Source of the DNA: Lachnospiraceae bacterium
GTDB taxonomy: Bacteria; Bacillota_A; Clostridia; Lachnospirales; Lachnospiraceae
DNA: 11,972 bases
Direction: 5' to 3'
Assembly: GCA_024684065.1 (NCBI GenBank)
Contig: JAIKXO010000161.1
Coordinates: forward strand, 1-11,972
Below, piece by piece: positions 6,116 through 11,766 of this stretch. Every line of letters begins with the position of its first letter. The stretch's first letter is position 1. Position numbers and translations under genes: made by a program. Below the pieces are notes generated by a model, which was given only the letters and a program-made list of their open reading frames with translations, was not told where the DNA came from and did no database searches.

Positions 6116-6686
6116 TAATTGCAACCATTCAAGTTACGATACGAAACCAAAATGCTGACAATGCCAGTGTTTAAGCTATTCATGCTCGCTTTGTGGCTCT
6201 AGGGGATGTATTGAAAGATATGGGGTCAACTTTGTGATAAGATGGTATAAAACGGCTCTAAAATAAGGAAAAAGAGCCACCGTGCCTTGCGCAGCGTCAG
6301 CCCTTAATCCATAGGGTTAAGATATGTAGCCATTTGTCCTCCGTTCTGCCTGCGTCTTTGACTGTTCGCCAACTGTGCAGGCGTATTGTTGTTAACCAAC
6401 TATGGCTATTTGTATAATATATCGGATAAAAATCCGCCTATGATAATCCCTGCGGACTATTCTTAATAGTATCTTTATAATCAGTTCAATTAGACATTAT
6501 CCTGACCGTTGTCATTTTACGCTATTCATAAATCTACCCCCGTTTGTTCCCATAATCCGCATTCGGCGGCCAAAACGGCTATCAGGAAAAAGCTGGCAAT
6601 CGATTCAGATAAGTATACCATACGGTGCGCAGTTTGTGGCATCCCCATCCTATTCCGGGCAACAGCAAGGCACAAAAATCTCTTCT
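6116..6686. other. Gene-poor region with degraded remnants
   Basis: No intact gene is supported on either strand. Visible items are a segment of about 90 bp bounded by GTGGCTCT/AGAGCCAC (6193-6280), a broken gene start on the minus strand (6304-6333), a wide inverted pair TAGCCAT/ATGGCTA (6327-6333 with 6402-6408) and small hairpins at 6423-6436 and 6458-6472. The picture is of decayed mobile or accessory DNA. Confidence 0.5.
6304..6333 (-). pseudogene. Remnant 5' end of a gene, possibly an AAA-ATPase-like protein
   Basis: GGAGG (6338-6342) is followed by ATG at 6333 and codons for MATYLNPMD, then a stop. An N-terminus of the form M-x-x-YLNP is, from memory, common in AAA-ATPase-like/PD-(D/E)XK fusion proteins of gut Clostridia. 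No downstream continuation is visible in any frame, so this would be a deletion scar. The match is very short and the identification is weak. Confidence 0.25.
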
Positions 6687-6729
6687 AAAAAACTGCCCCG
6701 GATCCTCAAAGCATTGTCAGAACCCGGGG
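6687..6729 (-). terminator. Strong rho-independent terminator of the double-glycine peptide operon
   Basis: On the minus strand CCCCGGGTTCT (6719-6729) pairs with AGGATCCGGGG (6696-6706) through 11 bp including two wobble pairs, with a 12-base loop, followed by six T (6687-6692). It lies 28 bp beyond the stop of the second peptide gene. Confidence 0.85.
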
Positions 6730-6756
6730 TCGTATACATGTATCAATGCAGTGTTT

Positions 6757-7068
6757 CTAGTGGTTGACCTGTGGCCACCAGACAGGGTATCCGATATCCT
6801 GAACCCCCGTCTGCTCCATGTACCTGATCAGCTGGATAGTCTCCGCATCTGACATGTCCGTGCTGATCCCGCAGGCCTCGCAAGTCCAACCGTTCCCGAT
6901 GCCGGGAATCACCCCGCCCTTCATCGGCTTCCCGCAGACCGGACAGGTCGCTTCGTCCGGGCCGCCGACACCGCCGATTGCTTTCGCCATATCCGCATCG
7001 GCCAGCTCTGCATTCTTTGCCTGCTCCCTGAATTTCCTCTTGATTTCATTAAACTCGCTCTCTTTCAT
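6757..7068 (-). CDS. Double-glycine leader peptide with zinc-ribbon-like C-terminal part
   Basis: The 103-residue protein has an AAGGAG site 7 bp before the ATG at 7068; a GTG one codon earlier is less likely. The N-terminus is a charged helix ending ELADADMAKAIGGVGG (21-36), which fits the leader pattern Leu-x-Asp-x-x-Met/Leu...Gly-Gly of substrates cut by C39 peptidase ABC exporters. The rest has CPVCG (42-46) and CEACG (63-67), two CxxC knuckles that could bind one zinc, and a Trp-rich tail (PVWWP). It is the second gene of a two-gene unit, 37 bp after a neighbour with the related sequence DEMMAKANGG. It could be a bacteriocin-like or RiPP-type secreted peptide, or a small cytoplasmic zinc-ribbon protein whose GG motif is fortuitous. 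No modifying enzyme or exporter is in the window. Confidence 0.75.
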   Translation of the reverse strand: MKESEFNEIKRKFREQAKNAELADADMAKAIGGVGGPDEATCPVCGKPMKGGVIPGIGNGWTCEACGISTDMSDAETIQLIRYMEQTGVQDIGYPVWWPQVNH

Positions 7069-7105
7069 CACTCTACTCCTTCCGTTCTTAAATTCATGTT
7101 TCTAG

Positions 7106-7363
7106 TCAGATGTCGGATTCAGCGAACCACTTCTCGCTAGCCTCTGAGCCTGCCTCGTACCTGACCAGGTATTCCCAACCGTTAGGTCCGTATTTCCTTT
7201 CATCGATGAATCCGTCCACGGTAGTCACAACGCCGTTTCCAACCGTGACCATGACCTGCACCTTGTCGCCAACCTCATACTTGGGCCCCGCGATTTCAGC
7301 CACCCCGCCGTTTGCCTTTGCCATCATTTCGTCCTTAAGCTCCATGTTCTTGTTGTCTGCCAT
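7106..7363 (-). CDS. Double-glycine leader peptide with SH3-like C-terminal domain
   Basis: The protein has 85 residues and a GGGAGG site with ideal spacing. Residues 1-20 end in MELKDEMMAKANGG, a double-glycine type leader closely matching the one in the next gene. The mature part (21-85) looks like a small beta-barrel of SH3/KOW type: YEVGDKVQVMV, GVVTTVDGFI, GWEYLVRYEAG, then KWFAESDI. Similar short proteins with such a leader and barrel are, from memory, present in Lachnospiraceae. It is the first gene of the unit, with its own promoter (TATAAT at 7426-7431) and an 11-bp-stem terminator after the second gene. It may be an exported peptide or a small intracellular binding protein. The shared leader in tandem genes argues for export. 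Confidence 0.75.
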   Translation of the reverse strand: MADNKNMELKDEMMAKANGGVAEIAGPKYEVGDKVQVMVTVGNGVVTTVDGFIDERKYGPNGWEYLVRYEAGSEASEKWFAESDI

Positions 7364-7425
7364 TTTTTTCCTCCCATTTTTTTATCTCCGCTCCCCTTCC
7401 GGAGCTGTTTTCTGTTCTTTGCCTT

Positions 7426-7494
7426 ATTATACGGAAGACCCTTTTGTTATGGCAGTGAATTTGCGCATCCGGTCGTTTTAATCGCATATCCGGT
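7426..7494 (-). promoter_or_regulatory. Promoter of the double-glycine peptide unit with two upstream direct repeats
   Basis: On the minus strand a perfect TATAAT (7426-7431) is preceded by 18 bp and a poor -35, CTGCCA (7450-7455). Further upstream are ACCGGATATGCGA (7482-7494) and ACCGGATGCGCA (7462-7473), whose starts are exactly 21 bp apart. The nearer repeat starts 42 bp before the -10, the same geometry as at the LytTR promoter in this window. A weak -35 with upstream repeats suggests activator dependence. Confidence 0.55.
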
Positions 7495-7499
7495 AAAAA

Positions 7500-7759
7500 T
7501 ATCTCCCTTTTACACTAATATTTGATACCCCGCAGGACGCTTGTATCCATCGGCTCGGCCGTGAAAATGCTGGTATTGGAACGTTTGTCGATCTAAAAAT
7601 CGAATTTCATGCTCCACACCGTCACACGTAAGCCATCCTGCAGGCGCCTGAGCGCCGTAATGGCCCTCTATGGAGCCCAACGCTGGGCAGTCCCGCCCGG
7701 CCCATCCTACGCTAGCGGGAACCGCAGCCAAAACTCATAAGCGTTAAGGATGCCTTCCG
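7500..7759 (-). ncRNA. Candidate structured noncoding RNA (raiA-motif-like size, identity unverified)
   Basis: The minus strand folds into many consistent helices, in + coordinates: 7715-7720 with 7691-7696; 7675-7679 with 7684-7688; 7670-7674 with 7613-7617; inside that, 7660-7665 with 7631-7636; inside again, 7643-7647 with 7652-7656; then 7588-7592 with 7599-7603; 7551-7554 with 7558-7561; and 7524-7528 with 7543-7547. A small hairpin (7746-7756) starts it. A promoter (-35 TTGTCA, -10 CATATT) lies just upstream, and an AT-rich hairpin lies near 7490-7520. A frame of 73 codons crosses it, but it starts with TTG, has no ribosome binding site and encodes no recognisable domain. The size and Firmicutes context suggest testing the raiA motif first. 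Other large structured RNAs remain possible. Confidence 0.6.
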
Positions 7760-7765
7760 GGGCAG

Positions 7766-7794
7766 AATATGCTATAATATAAGTGAGGTGACAA
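7766..7794 (-). promoter_or_regulatory. Promoter of the candidate structured RNA
   Basis: On the minus strand TTGTCA (7789-7794), a 17-bp spacer and CATATT (7766-7771) match the sigma-70/A consensus at five and four of six positions. Transcription would start near 7759, right before the first hairpin. It overlaps the divergent promoter and ribosome binding site of the acetyltransferase gene. Confidence 0.5.
7770..7778 (+). promoter_or_regulatory. Extended -10 promoter of the acetyltransferase gene
   Basis: TGCTATAAT is a perfect extended -10 element. The -35 region is poor, as is usual for extended -10 promoters. It lies 17 bp upstream of the start codon, so the leader is very short, but GAGGTG still fits within it. 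Confidence 0.55.
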
Positions 7795-7795
7795 T

Positions 7796-8341
7796 ATGCT
7801 CTGTGTGGAAATAGACGAATTAACAACCTGCTTACAGGACTCTGTTTCTGGCGATATTATTGAGACGGAAGTTATACGTATCAAAAGGAAAAGCTTTTTA
7901 CAGAAATTTAATAAGAGAACGGGGTGGTTCACAAACTGGGCTGATCTTGTGCCTGAAAACGAGATATATGCTTTGGTCATCAAGGGGACTACTGATATTC
8001 AGGGCTTAATAGCTCTACGGCCGGAGCCTAACATGAAAGCCCTTTTCTTAACATGGGCATGTACTGCGCCCCAAAACAACAAGCTTATCGTAGATCAAGT
8101 AAAGTATATCGGGGTTGGAGGGCATTTGTTCGCAATAGCTGCTAAATTATCATGTGATTATGGATTTGGTGGTGCTATGACCGGATATGCCGCAAACATG
8201 GATCTGGTGAAGCATTATTGTGAAGTGTTTCACGCTGATTGGATTAAAGCTCTTCATCCGTACCATATTTTTATTGATGAAACTGCCGCTAAACGGCTTT
8301 TGGAGATGTATACCTATGATTGGACTGATGATGAATTATAA
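7796..8341 (+). CDS. GNAT-like N-acetyltransferase, possible toxin
   Basis: The 181-residue protein has GAGGTG before its ATG. Residues 55-90 (EIYALVIKGTTDIQGLIALR, then ALFLTWACTAP) fit the central beta strands of a GNAT fold. KYIGVGGHLFAIAAKLSCDYG (103-123) resembles the acetyl-CoA-binding motif A with its Gly-x-Gly turn and following helix. GYAANMDLVKHYCEVFHA (130-147) fits motif B. It has no signal or membrane segment. It overlaps the small downstream gene by 11 bp, an arrangement seen in toxin-antitoxin pairs, and GNAT toxins that acetylate aminoacyl-tRNAs are known. Those usually have an upstream RHH antitoxin, so the toxin role is only an inference. It may be a cargo gene of the nearby integration site. 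Confidence 0.7.
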   Translation: MLCVEIDELTTCLQDSVSGDIIETEVIRIKRKSFLQKFNKRTGWFTNWADLVPENEIYALVIKGTTDIQGLIALRPEPNMKALFLTWACTAPQNNKLIVDQVKYIGVGGHLFAIAAKLSCDYGFGGAMTGYAANMDLVKHYCEVFHADWIKALHPYHIFIDETAAKRLLEMYTYDWTDDEL

Positions 8342-8522
8342 AAAATACAAAGACCTGCTTGCCAATATGGAGCAACCTGTAATGCGGGAGAATATTCCGG
8401 ATATAAAGATAGACCTTCCTGCTATGGTTGCCTATGCGAAAAGGAAGGGTGTTACAGTCCCGGAGCTTACCGAAGAGGAAAAGGCAAAGTTCATTGAGGG
8501 TGATTTAGCGGAAGTAATATAG
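8331..8522 (+). CDS. Small protein overlapping the GNAT gene, antitoxin candidate
   Basis: The 63-residue protein starts MNYKKYKDLLANMEQP, continues with IKIDLPAMVAYAKRKGVTVP and ends in TEEEKAKFIEG. I know of no experimentally defined family, but short Clostridia proteins with a VDLPALxAYAKxKGVxxxEL pattern often sit beside candidate toxin genes, from memory. The start at 8331 lies 11 bp inside the upstream gene, which suggests translational coupling; in-frame ATGs at 8316 and 8328 are alternatives, and GGAG at 8302-8305 would suit 8316. It is helical and charged with no transmembrane segment. Pairing with the acetyltransferase is inferred from the overlap alone. Confidence 0.7.
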   Translation: MNYKKYKDLLANMEQPVMRENIPDIKIDLPAMVAYAKRKGVTVPELTEEEKAKFIEGDLAEVI

Positions 8523-8567
8523 CCAGCCTATAAAAGCATAATTGCGGCAGCTTGAGGCTTATATATC

Positions 8568-8591
8568 GAAGTGAGTTTAGAAGTGAGTTTA
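8568..8591 (+). repeat. Tandem 12-bp duplication
   Basis: GAAGTGAGTTTA occurs twice head to tail (8568-8579 and 8580-8591) between the antitoxin candidate and the tRNA-like fragment. It is probably a slippage product. Confidence 0.8.
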
Positions 8592-8641
8592 GATCAGGCA
8601 GCGCCGCAACCCTCCTTTTTACTGTATTTTTTCGAACTGTT

Positions 8642-8667
8642 GAGAGTTCGATTCCCATCACCTGCTC
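8642..8667 (+). other. tRNA 3'-end-like fragment, candidate attachment site remnant
   Basis: GTTCGATTCCC (8646-8656) matches the T-arm sequence of tRNAs and is followed by CATCACCTGCTC, like an acceptor strand, then a terminator. No D-arm, anticodon arm or matching 5' acceptor strand is found upstream, so no intact tRNA is present. The integrase ends 81 bp away. Tyrosine recombinases commonly integrate into tRNA 3' ends, so this may be an att core or scar. The T-stem pairing is imperfect. Confidence 0.4.
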
Positions 8668-8676
8668 TTTTATTTT

Positions 8677-8708
8677 CCCCGTAAAATCAATGGTTTGCGG
8701 GGATTTTT
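8677..8708 (+). terminator. Rho-independent terminator
   Basis: CCCCGTAAA (8677-8685) pairs with TTTGCGGGG (8694-8702) in a 9-bp stem with one G-T pair and an 8-base loop, followed by ATTTTT. It would end plus-strand transcripts from the acetyltransferase unit, or was the terminator of the lost tRNA gene. Confidence 0.75.
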
Positions 8709-8747
8709 CATGCTCAAGAGAATTGAAACGAGTTGAAACCGGCGATA

Positions 8748-9608
8748 TTATAAGCCAAGAACTTCCCGTATTTTGGCATCTTCATTGATTGTAGATATGT
8801 TTCTGTTGTAGTGCCGTGTCATCATTGCGGTCGTGTGACCTGAAAGCCGCTGGATTTCCTTCTCGCTGATACCTGCATCATACAACGCGGAAATGTTATG
8901 AAATCTTATTCCATGTGATGAAAAATACTTGACCCCTGCTTTTTCACATACTTTTTTCAGATTTTCATTAAATCTGTTTGTGTAAATCGGCTCATTTCCG
9001 GTTCTATTCGGCAGAAGCCATATAGAATTGCCATAATGCACATAAAGCCATTCTATAACCTTTACAGCATGATCTGAGAGGGGTTCCACACGTTTACCAG
9101 CTTCCCGCTTGCCTTTCATGATGTTCGAGCGTACAGGATGACGGTTAGCCGTGTCCGTCTGTACATCAACCATCTGATGTGAAACATCTATCGTTCGGTT
9201 CTGTAAATCCACATCACTTTTCTGAAGAGCTCTAAGTTCCCCAATACGAATATCCAGACAAAACATCAGTTCTATGGCCTTGATATAAACAGTCGGATGG
9301 CTATTCTCGCAGGCTTCCAGTATCTTCAGTTTATCTTCTGGAGAATAAACACCATCCCATTTGTCAACCTTCGGTGCAAACCGAAGCCGGCGCGTGTTAA
9401 CGAGGCTTGCTTTAGTACAAGTGATATTCCGTGTGATCGCATAATCAAAAACCGCATTGACAACAGTTTTGAGATTGTTGAAGGTAGCCCGTTTCATTGT
9501 GCCGTCTGCCGTCAAGAATCTGTAATACTCAAAGTCTTGTGGCTTTGCCCCAAGAAGCCATAGAGCAAGCCATTTAAAACCGACTGCGTCGGGGCTTGCT
9601 CTTTGCAA
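8748..9608 (-). CDS. Tyrosine recombinase/integrase, 5'-truncated
   Basis: The catalytic domain is complete: Arg in LDIRIGELRAL (R121), a Lys-rich beta-hairpin near 165-172, HGIR (H232, R235), GHTT (H258) and nucleophile RHYNRN (Y267). About residues 25-68 match the second half of the core-binding domain (FLTADGTMKRATFNNLKTV). The expected N-terminal arm-binding domain and the first part of the core-binding domain, roughly 100 or more residues compared with usual integrases of about 380-400, are missing. The frame begins at a TTG directly preceded by a stop codon with no ribosome binding site, and the first 22 or so residues are encoded by a nested palindrome, not by integrase sequence. It is probably an inactive remnant. 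The tRNA-like fragment downstream suggests its former attachment site. Confidence 0.8.
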   Translation of the reverse strand: MQRASPDAVGFKWLALWLLGAKPQDFEYYRFLTADGTMKRATFNNLKTVVNAVFDYAITRNITCTKASLVNTRRLRFAPKVDKWDGVYSPEDKLKILEACENSHPTVYIKAIELMFCLDIRIGELRALQKSDVDLQNRTIDVSHQMVDVQTDTANRHPVRSNIMKGKREAGKRVEPLSDHAVKVIEWLYVHYGNSIWLLPNRTGNEPIYTNRFNENLKKVCEKAGVKYFSSHGIRFHNISALYDAGISEKEIQRLSGHTTAMMTRHYNRNISTINEDAKIREVLGL

Positions 9609-9610
9609 GC
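9565..9610. repeat. Nested palindrome at the truncation point of the integrase gene
   Basis: GCAAGCC (9565-9571) pairs with GGCTTGC (9593-9599), enclosing CCGAC/GTCGG (9580-9584 with 9588-9592). A further GCAAGC (9605-9610) can pair alternatively with GCTTGC (9594-9599). On the minus strand the inner stem is followed by TTTT, so it could act as a terminator. It occupies exactly the point where integrase homology stops. Confidence 0.65.
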
Positions 9611-9671
9611 TTTAAGTTATATCACGAAATTACATCTAAGAATACATACTTTAAGGAAAAAACCGCAGATC

Positions 9672-9742
9672 TGACCGATTGGTAGTCAAAATTGACCGAT
9701 TGGTCCGATTGGGTTGTTTATTGCGGCACGCGGTAAGATAAT
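9672..9742 (+). promoter_or_regulatory. LytTR-type direct repeats and promoter of the LytTR gene
   Basis: TGACCGATTGGT occurs at 9672-9683 and 9693-9704, a 21-bp period, with a third partial copy CCGATTGG at 9705-9712. The core ACCGATTGG matches eight of nine positions of the published LytTR consensus [TA][AC][CA]GTTN[AG][TG]. The promoter follows: TTGTTT (9714-9719), 17 bp, GATAAT (9737-9742). This arrangement predicts autoregulation by the downstream LytTR protein. Confidence 0.7.
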
Positions 9743-9779
9743 TCTATTTACGCAGATACTAAACAAAAGGTGGTGCCCG

Positions 9780-10238
9780 ATGAACAACGCAGTTAACATT
9801 GATTTTGTGCTTGATAAAAAATACCCCGATCCCAATGTAACGATAAGAGCAAAGGAGAAGACAAGGCTGGTTGATAATATCATCCAGGCTGTTGAGAATG
9901 TGTCGGAGAAAAGCTTTTTAAGCATACCTGCATACAAGGGTGATGAGATAAAGCTGTTGTCACAGAGGGATATCTTAAGCGCACAGTCCCATGAGCATAA
10001 GGTGATCGTCCAGACCGATACGGATTCATTCCTTGTGAAGAAGACATTGATCTCTTTGGAGGAGATGCTTGATCCCGTAAGGTTCCTTAGAATATCGCAT
10101 TCCGAGATCATCAACCTGTATAAGGTCAAAAGTTTTGATCTGAATATCAAGGGAGCTATCGGAATTCAATTTGAAAACGGTGTTAAGACCTGGGTTGCAA
10201 GAAGATACCTTAAGACTATAAGGGAGTTCCTGAAATGA
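9780..10238 (+). CDS. LytTR-domain DNA-binding transcriptional regulator
   Basis: The 152 residues include a LytTR domain from about residue 50 to the end: HKVIVQTDTDSFLVKKTLISLEE-type strands, then FLRISHSEIINLYKV (102-116) and NGVKTWVARRYLKTIREFL (133-151), the hallmark of the family. The N-terminal 45 residues are not a receiver domain, so this is not a two-component response regulator. The start at 9780 follows AAAGGTGG; the open frame runs further upstream but without a ribosome binding site. It overlaps the DUF3021 gene by 4 bp (ATGA). In streptococcal LytTR regulatory systems such as HdrRM and BrsRM, a neighbouring membrane protein restrains the LytTR regulator and the targets include bacteriocin genes. 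The same logic is proposed here by analogy. Confidence 0.88.
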   Translation: MNNAVNIDFVLDKKYPDPNVTIRAKEKTRLVDNIIQAVENVSEKSFLSIPAYKGDEIKLLSQRDILSAQSHEHKVIVQTDTDSFLVKKTLISLEEMLDPVRFLRISHSEIINLYKVKSFDLNIKGAIGIQFENGVKTWVARRYLKTIREFLK

Positions 10239-10708
10239 AAAAAACTATTATATCTCTTCTATATATCGGCTTTACCCTTGGATTCATACTGGGTGTGGTG
10301 CTGACGACCGCGATCGTTACGCTGCTTTCCCCGGACGGAAGTCTGCATCTGTACACAGCGGGCTTTTCCGGAGTAATTGAAAATCCCCTGATTGCTTTTT
10401 TTGTCCACTCCTTTGTCTGTGGGATCCTCGGGATGGTAATGTTTGGTTCCATGGCATTTTACGAGATAGAAAAATGGGATCTGCTCAAGGCCACAACAGC
10501 GCATTTTTCCATTTCGATCATCGGATTTTATCTTACTGCCTTTTTCCTGCGATGGTTTGGTCCCACGCAGATAACCGCAGTATGTACATCACTTATCATG
10601 TTCATCATGATATACACAGGAATATGGCTGAGTCAGTACTTATCCTGTAAATCTCAGATCGAGGAGATCAACCAAAAGCTCACCGTCAAAAAAAGAGCGG
10701 AAATTTAA
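10235..10708 (+). CDS. DUF3021 membrane protein, likely partner of the LytTR regulator
   Basis: The 157 residues contain four membrane segments (about 7-31, 52-75, 92-107 and 116-136). The loop FYEIEKWDLLKATTAHF (75-91) is typical of DUF3021. A charged cytoplasmic tail (138-157) follows. The start codon overlaps the stop of the LytTR gene, so the two are translationally coupled and probably made in fixed ratio. LytTR/DUF3021 pairs are common in Firmicutes. The membrane partner is thought to sequester or modulate the regulator, but the signal is unknown. No terminator is seen after it. Confidence 0.85.
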   Translation: MKKTIISLLYIGFTLGFILGVVLTTAIVTLLSPDGSLHLYTAGFSGVIENPLIAFFVHSFVCGILGMVMFGSMAFYEIEKWDLLKATTAHFSISIIGFYLTAFFLRWFGPTQITAVCTSLIMFIMIYTGIWLSQYLSCKSQIEEINQKLTVKKRAEI

Positions 10709-10713
10709 GATGG

Positions 10714-10772
10714 TTACCGTTTGGTAGCATATTATACCAAGTAGTCCAAAATCAACATAAGGGCCGGATAAT
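10714..10772 (+). promoter_or_regulatory. Candidate LytTR-controlled promoter of the CPBP gene
   Basis: ACCGTTTGGT (10716-10725) matches all nine positions of the LytTR half-site consensus. A degenerate second copy, ACCAAGTAGT (10736-10745), starts 20 bp later and reaches into a very poor -35 region. A GATAAT -10 follows at 10767-10772. The layout suggests a promoter that depends on the LytTR activator encoded just upstream. Confidence 0.55.
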
Positions 10773-10848
10773 ATGAGATAATCATCCCATCATCTGTTAT
10801 ATGAACGCTATGAAGCTGTCAACGCAATAGGATGATGAGGGAGACCTG

Positions 10849-11745
10849 ATGATGGGAAAGGTTAAGGGCCTGAAAAGAGAATCCGGGAAATGGCATGATA
10901 TCCTGCCTGTTGCGATAGTTTGGGCGATCATGATCGGATGGCTCGTTTTTATAATCGGCTATACCCCGCCTGAAATCGCCATCATGAGGTTGTTTTCAGA
11001 CAAAGAAGAAGTTGTTGAATTCCTGGAGTTTTATTTCAGCTTTATAAAGGTCTGGATAATACTGATACCTATATTCTTTATAAGATACAATCGTCCCATG
11101 CTTGGCCAGTTGGTGCTGACTAAGGGAGGCAATACTGTTAAGGGTGCTCTGACCGGCCTCTTGCTTGGCTTTGGGACAAACGGGGCATGTATTCTTTTCT
11201 CTGTATTGGCGGGTGACATTAAGCTATCATACAACTCTTTTGATCCCGGTTTATTGTTATTGTTTTTTGTCGTGATTTTCATCCAATGCGGAGCCGAAGA
11301 GATCATAGACCGCCTTTATCTTTACCAGAAGCTGCGAAGGCGTTACAGGCTTCCGGTTATAGCCATTGCGGGTTCTACAGCAGCATTTGTGATGAATCAT
11401 CTTTTTACACCTAATTTCACCCTTCTTTCAGCGGGTCTGATCGCCCTGTACGGTGTTCTTCTTGCGTTGTTTGTTTACTATTATGATTGCTTTTGGGCTG
11501 CGATGATGTTTCACACCGCCTGGAACTATTCTCAGAGTATCATCTTTGGGCTTCCAAACAGCGGTGAGGAATCGTATTATTCAATATATACCATGGATGT
11601 CGAAAGTGCCGAAAACGGATTCTTTTATGATACTGCATTCGGTGTGGAAGGCAGTGTCGGGGCGCTCGTGATATGTGCGGTTGTTATCGCCATCATCATC
11701 GGGATAAACCATGGACAAGGTGAAAAGAAGGATCTATGGAAATAA
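10849..11745 (+). CDS. CPBP-family intramembrane metalloprotease
   Basis: The 298-residue polytopic membrane protein carries all the CPBP (Abi) active-site motifs: EExxxR as EEIIDR (150-155), FxxxH as FVMNH (180-184) and HxxxN as HTAWN (222-226). It has about eight hydrophobic segments, beginning at about 18-37. GGGAG with 5-bp spacing supports the start at 10849; an ATG one codon later is possible. CPBP proteins include CAAX prenyl-protein endopeptidases and bacterial proteins that give immunity to bacteriocins. The candidate LytTR site upstream and the double-glycine peptides elsewhere in the window make an immunity role worth testing, but the substrate cannot be read from sequence. It is followed 21 bp later by the DUF805 gene, probably in the same operon. 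Confidence 0.88.
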   Translation: MMGKVKGLKRESGKWHDILPVAIVWAIMIGWLVFIIGYTPPEIAIMRLFSDKEEVVEFLEFYFSFIKVWIILIPIFFIRYNRPMLGQLVLTKGGNTVKGALTGLLLGFGTNGACILFSVLAGDIKLSYNSFDPGLLLLFFVVIFIQCGAEEIIDRLYLYQKLRRRYRLPVIAIAGSTAAFVMNHLFTPNFTLLSAGLIALYGVLLALFVYYYDCFWAAMMFHTAWNYSQSIIFGLPNSGEESYYSIYTMDVESAENGFFYDTAFGVEGSVGALVICAVVIAIIIGINHGQGEKKDLWK

Positions 11746-11766
11746 TTCATTTTAAGGAGGTATCGT

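Noticed and set aside
7510..7731. 73-codon minus-strand frame across the structured region
   Set aside because: It begins with TTG without a ribosome binding site, shows no known domain, and overlaps many RNA helices. It is best explained as chance openness of a noncoding RNA.
8580..8667. Complete tRNA gene ending at the GTTCGATTCCC sequence
   Set aside because: No D-arm, anticodon stem or matching 5' acceptor strand can be drawn upstream, and the T-stem pairs poorly, so only a 3'-end-like fragment is claimed.
8552..8788. 78-codon plus-strand frame after the antitoxin candidate
   Set aside because: It crosses the tandem 12-bp repeat, the tRNA-like fragment, the terminator and the 3' end of the integrase, and has no ribosome binding site.
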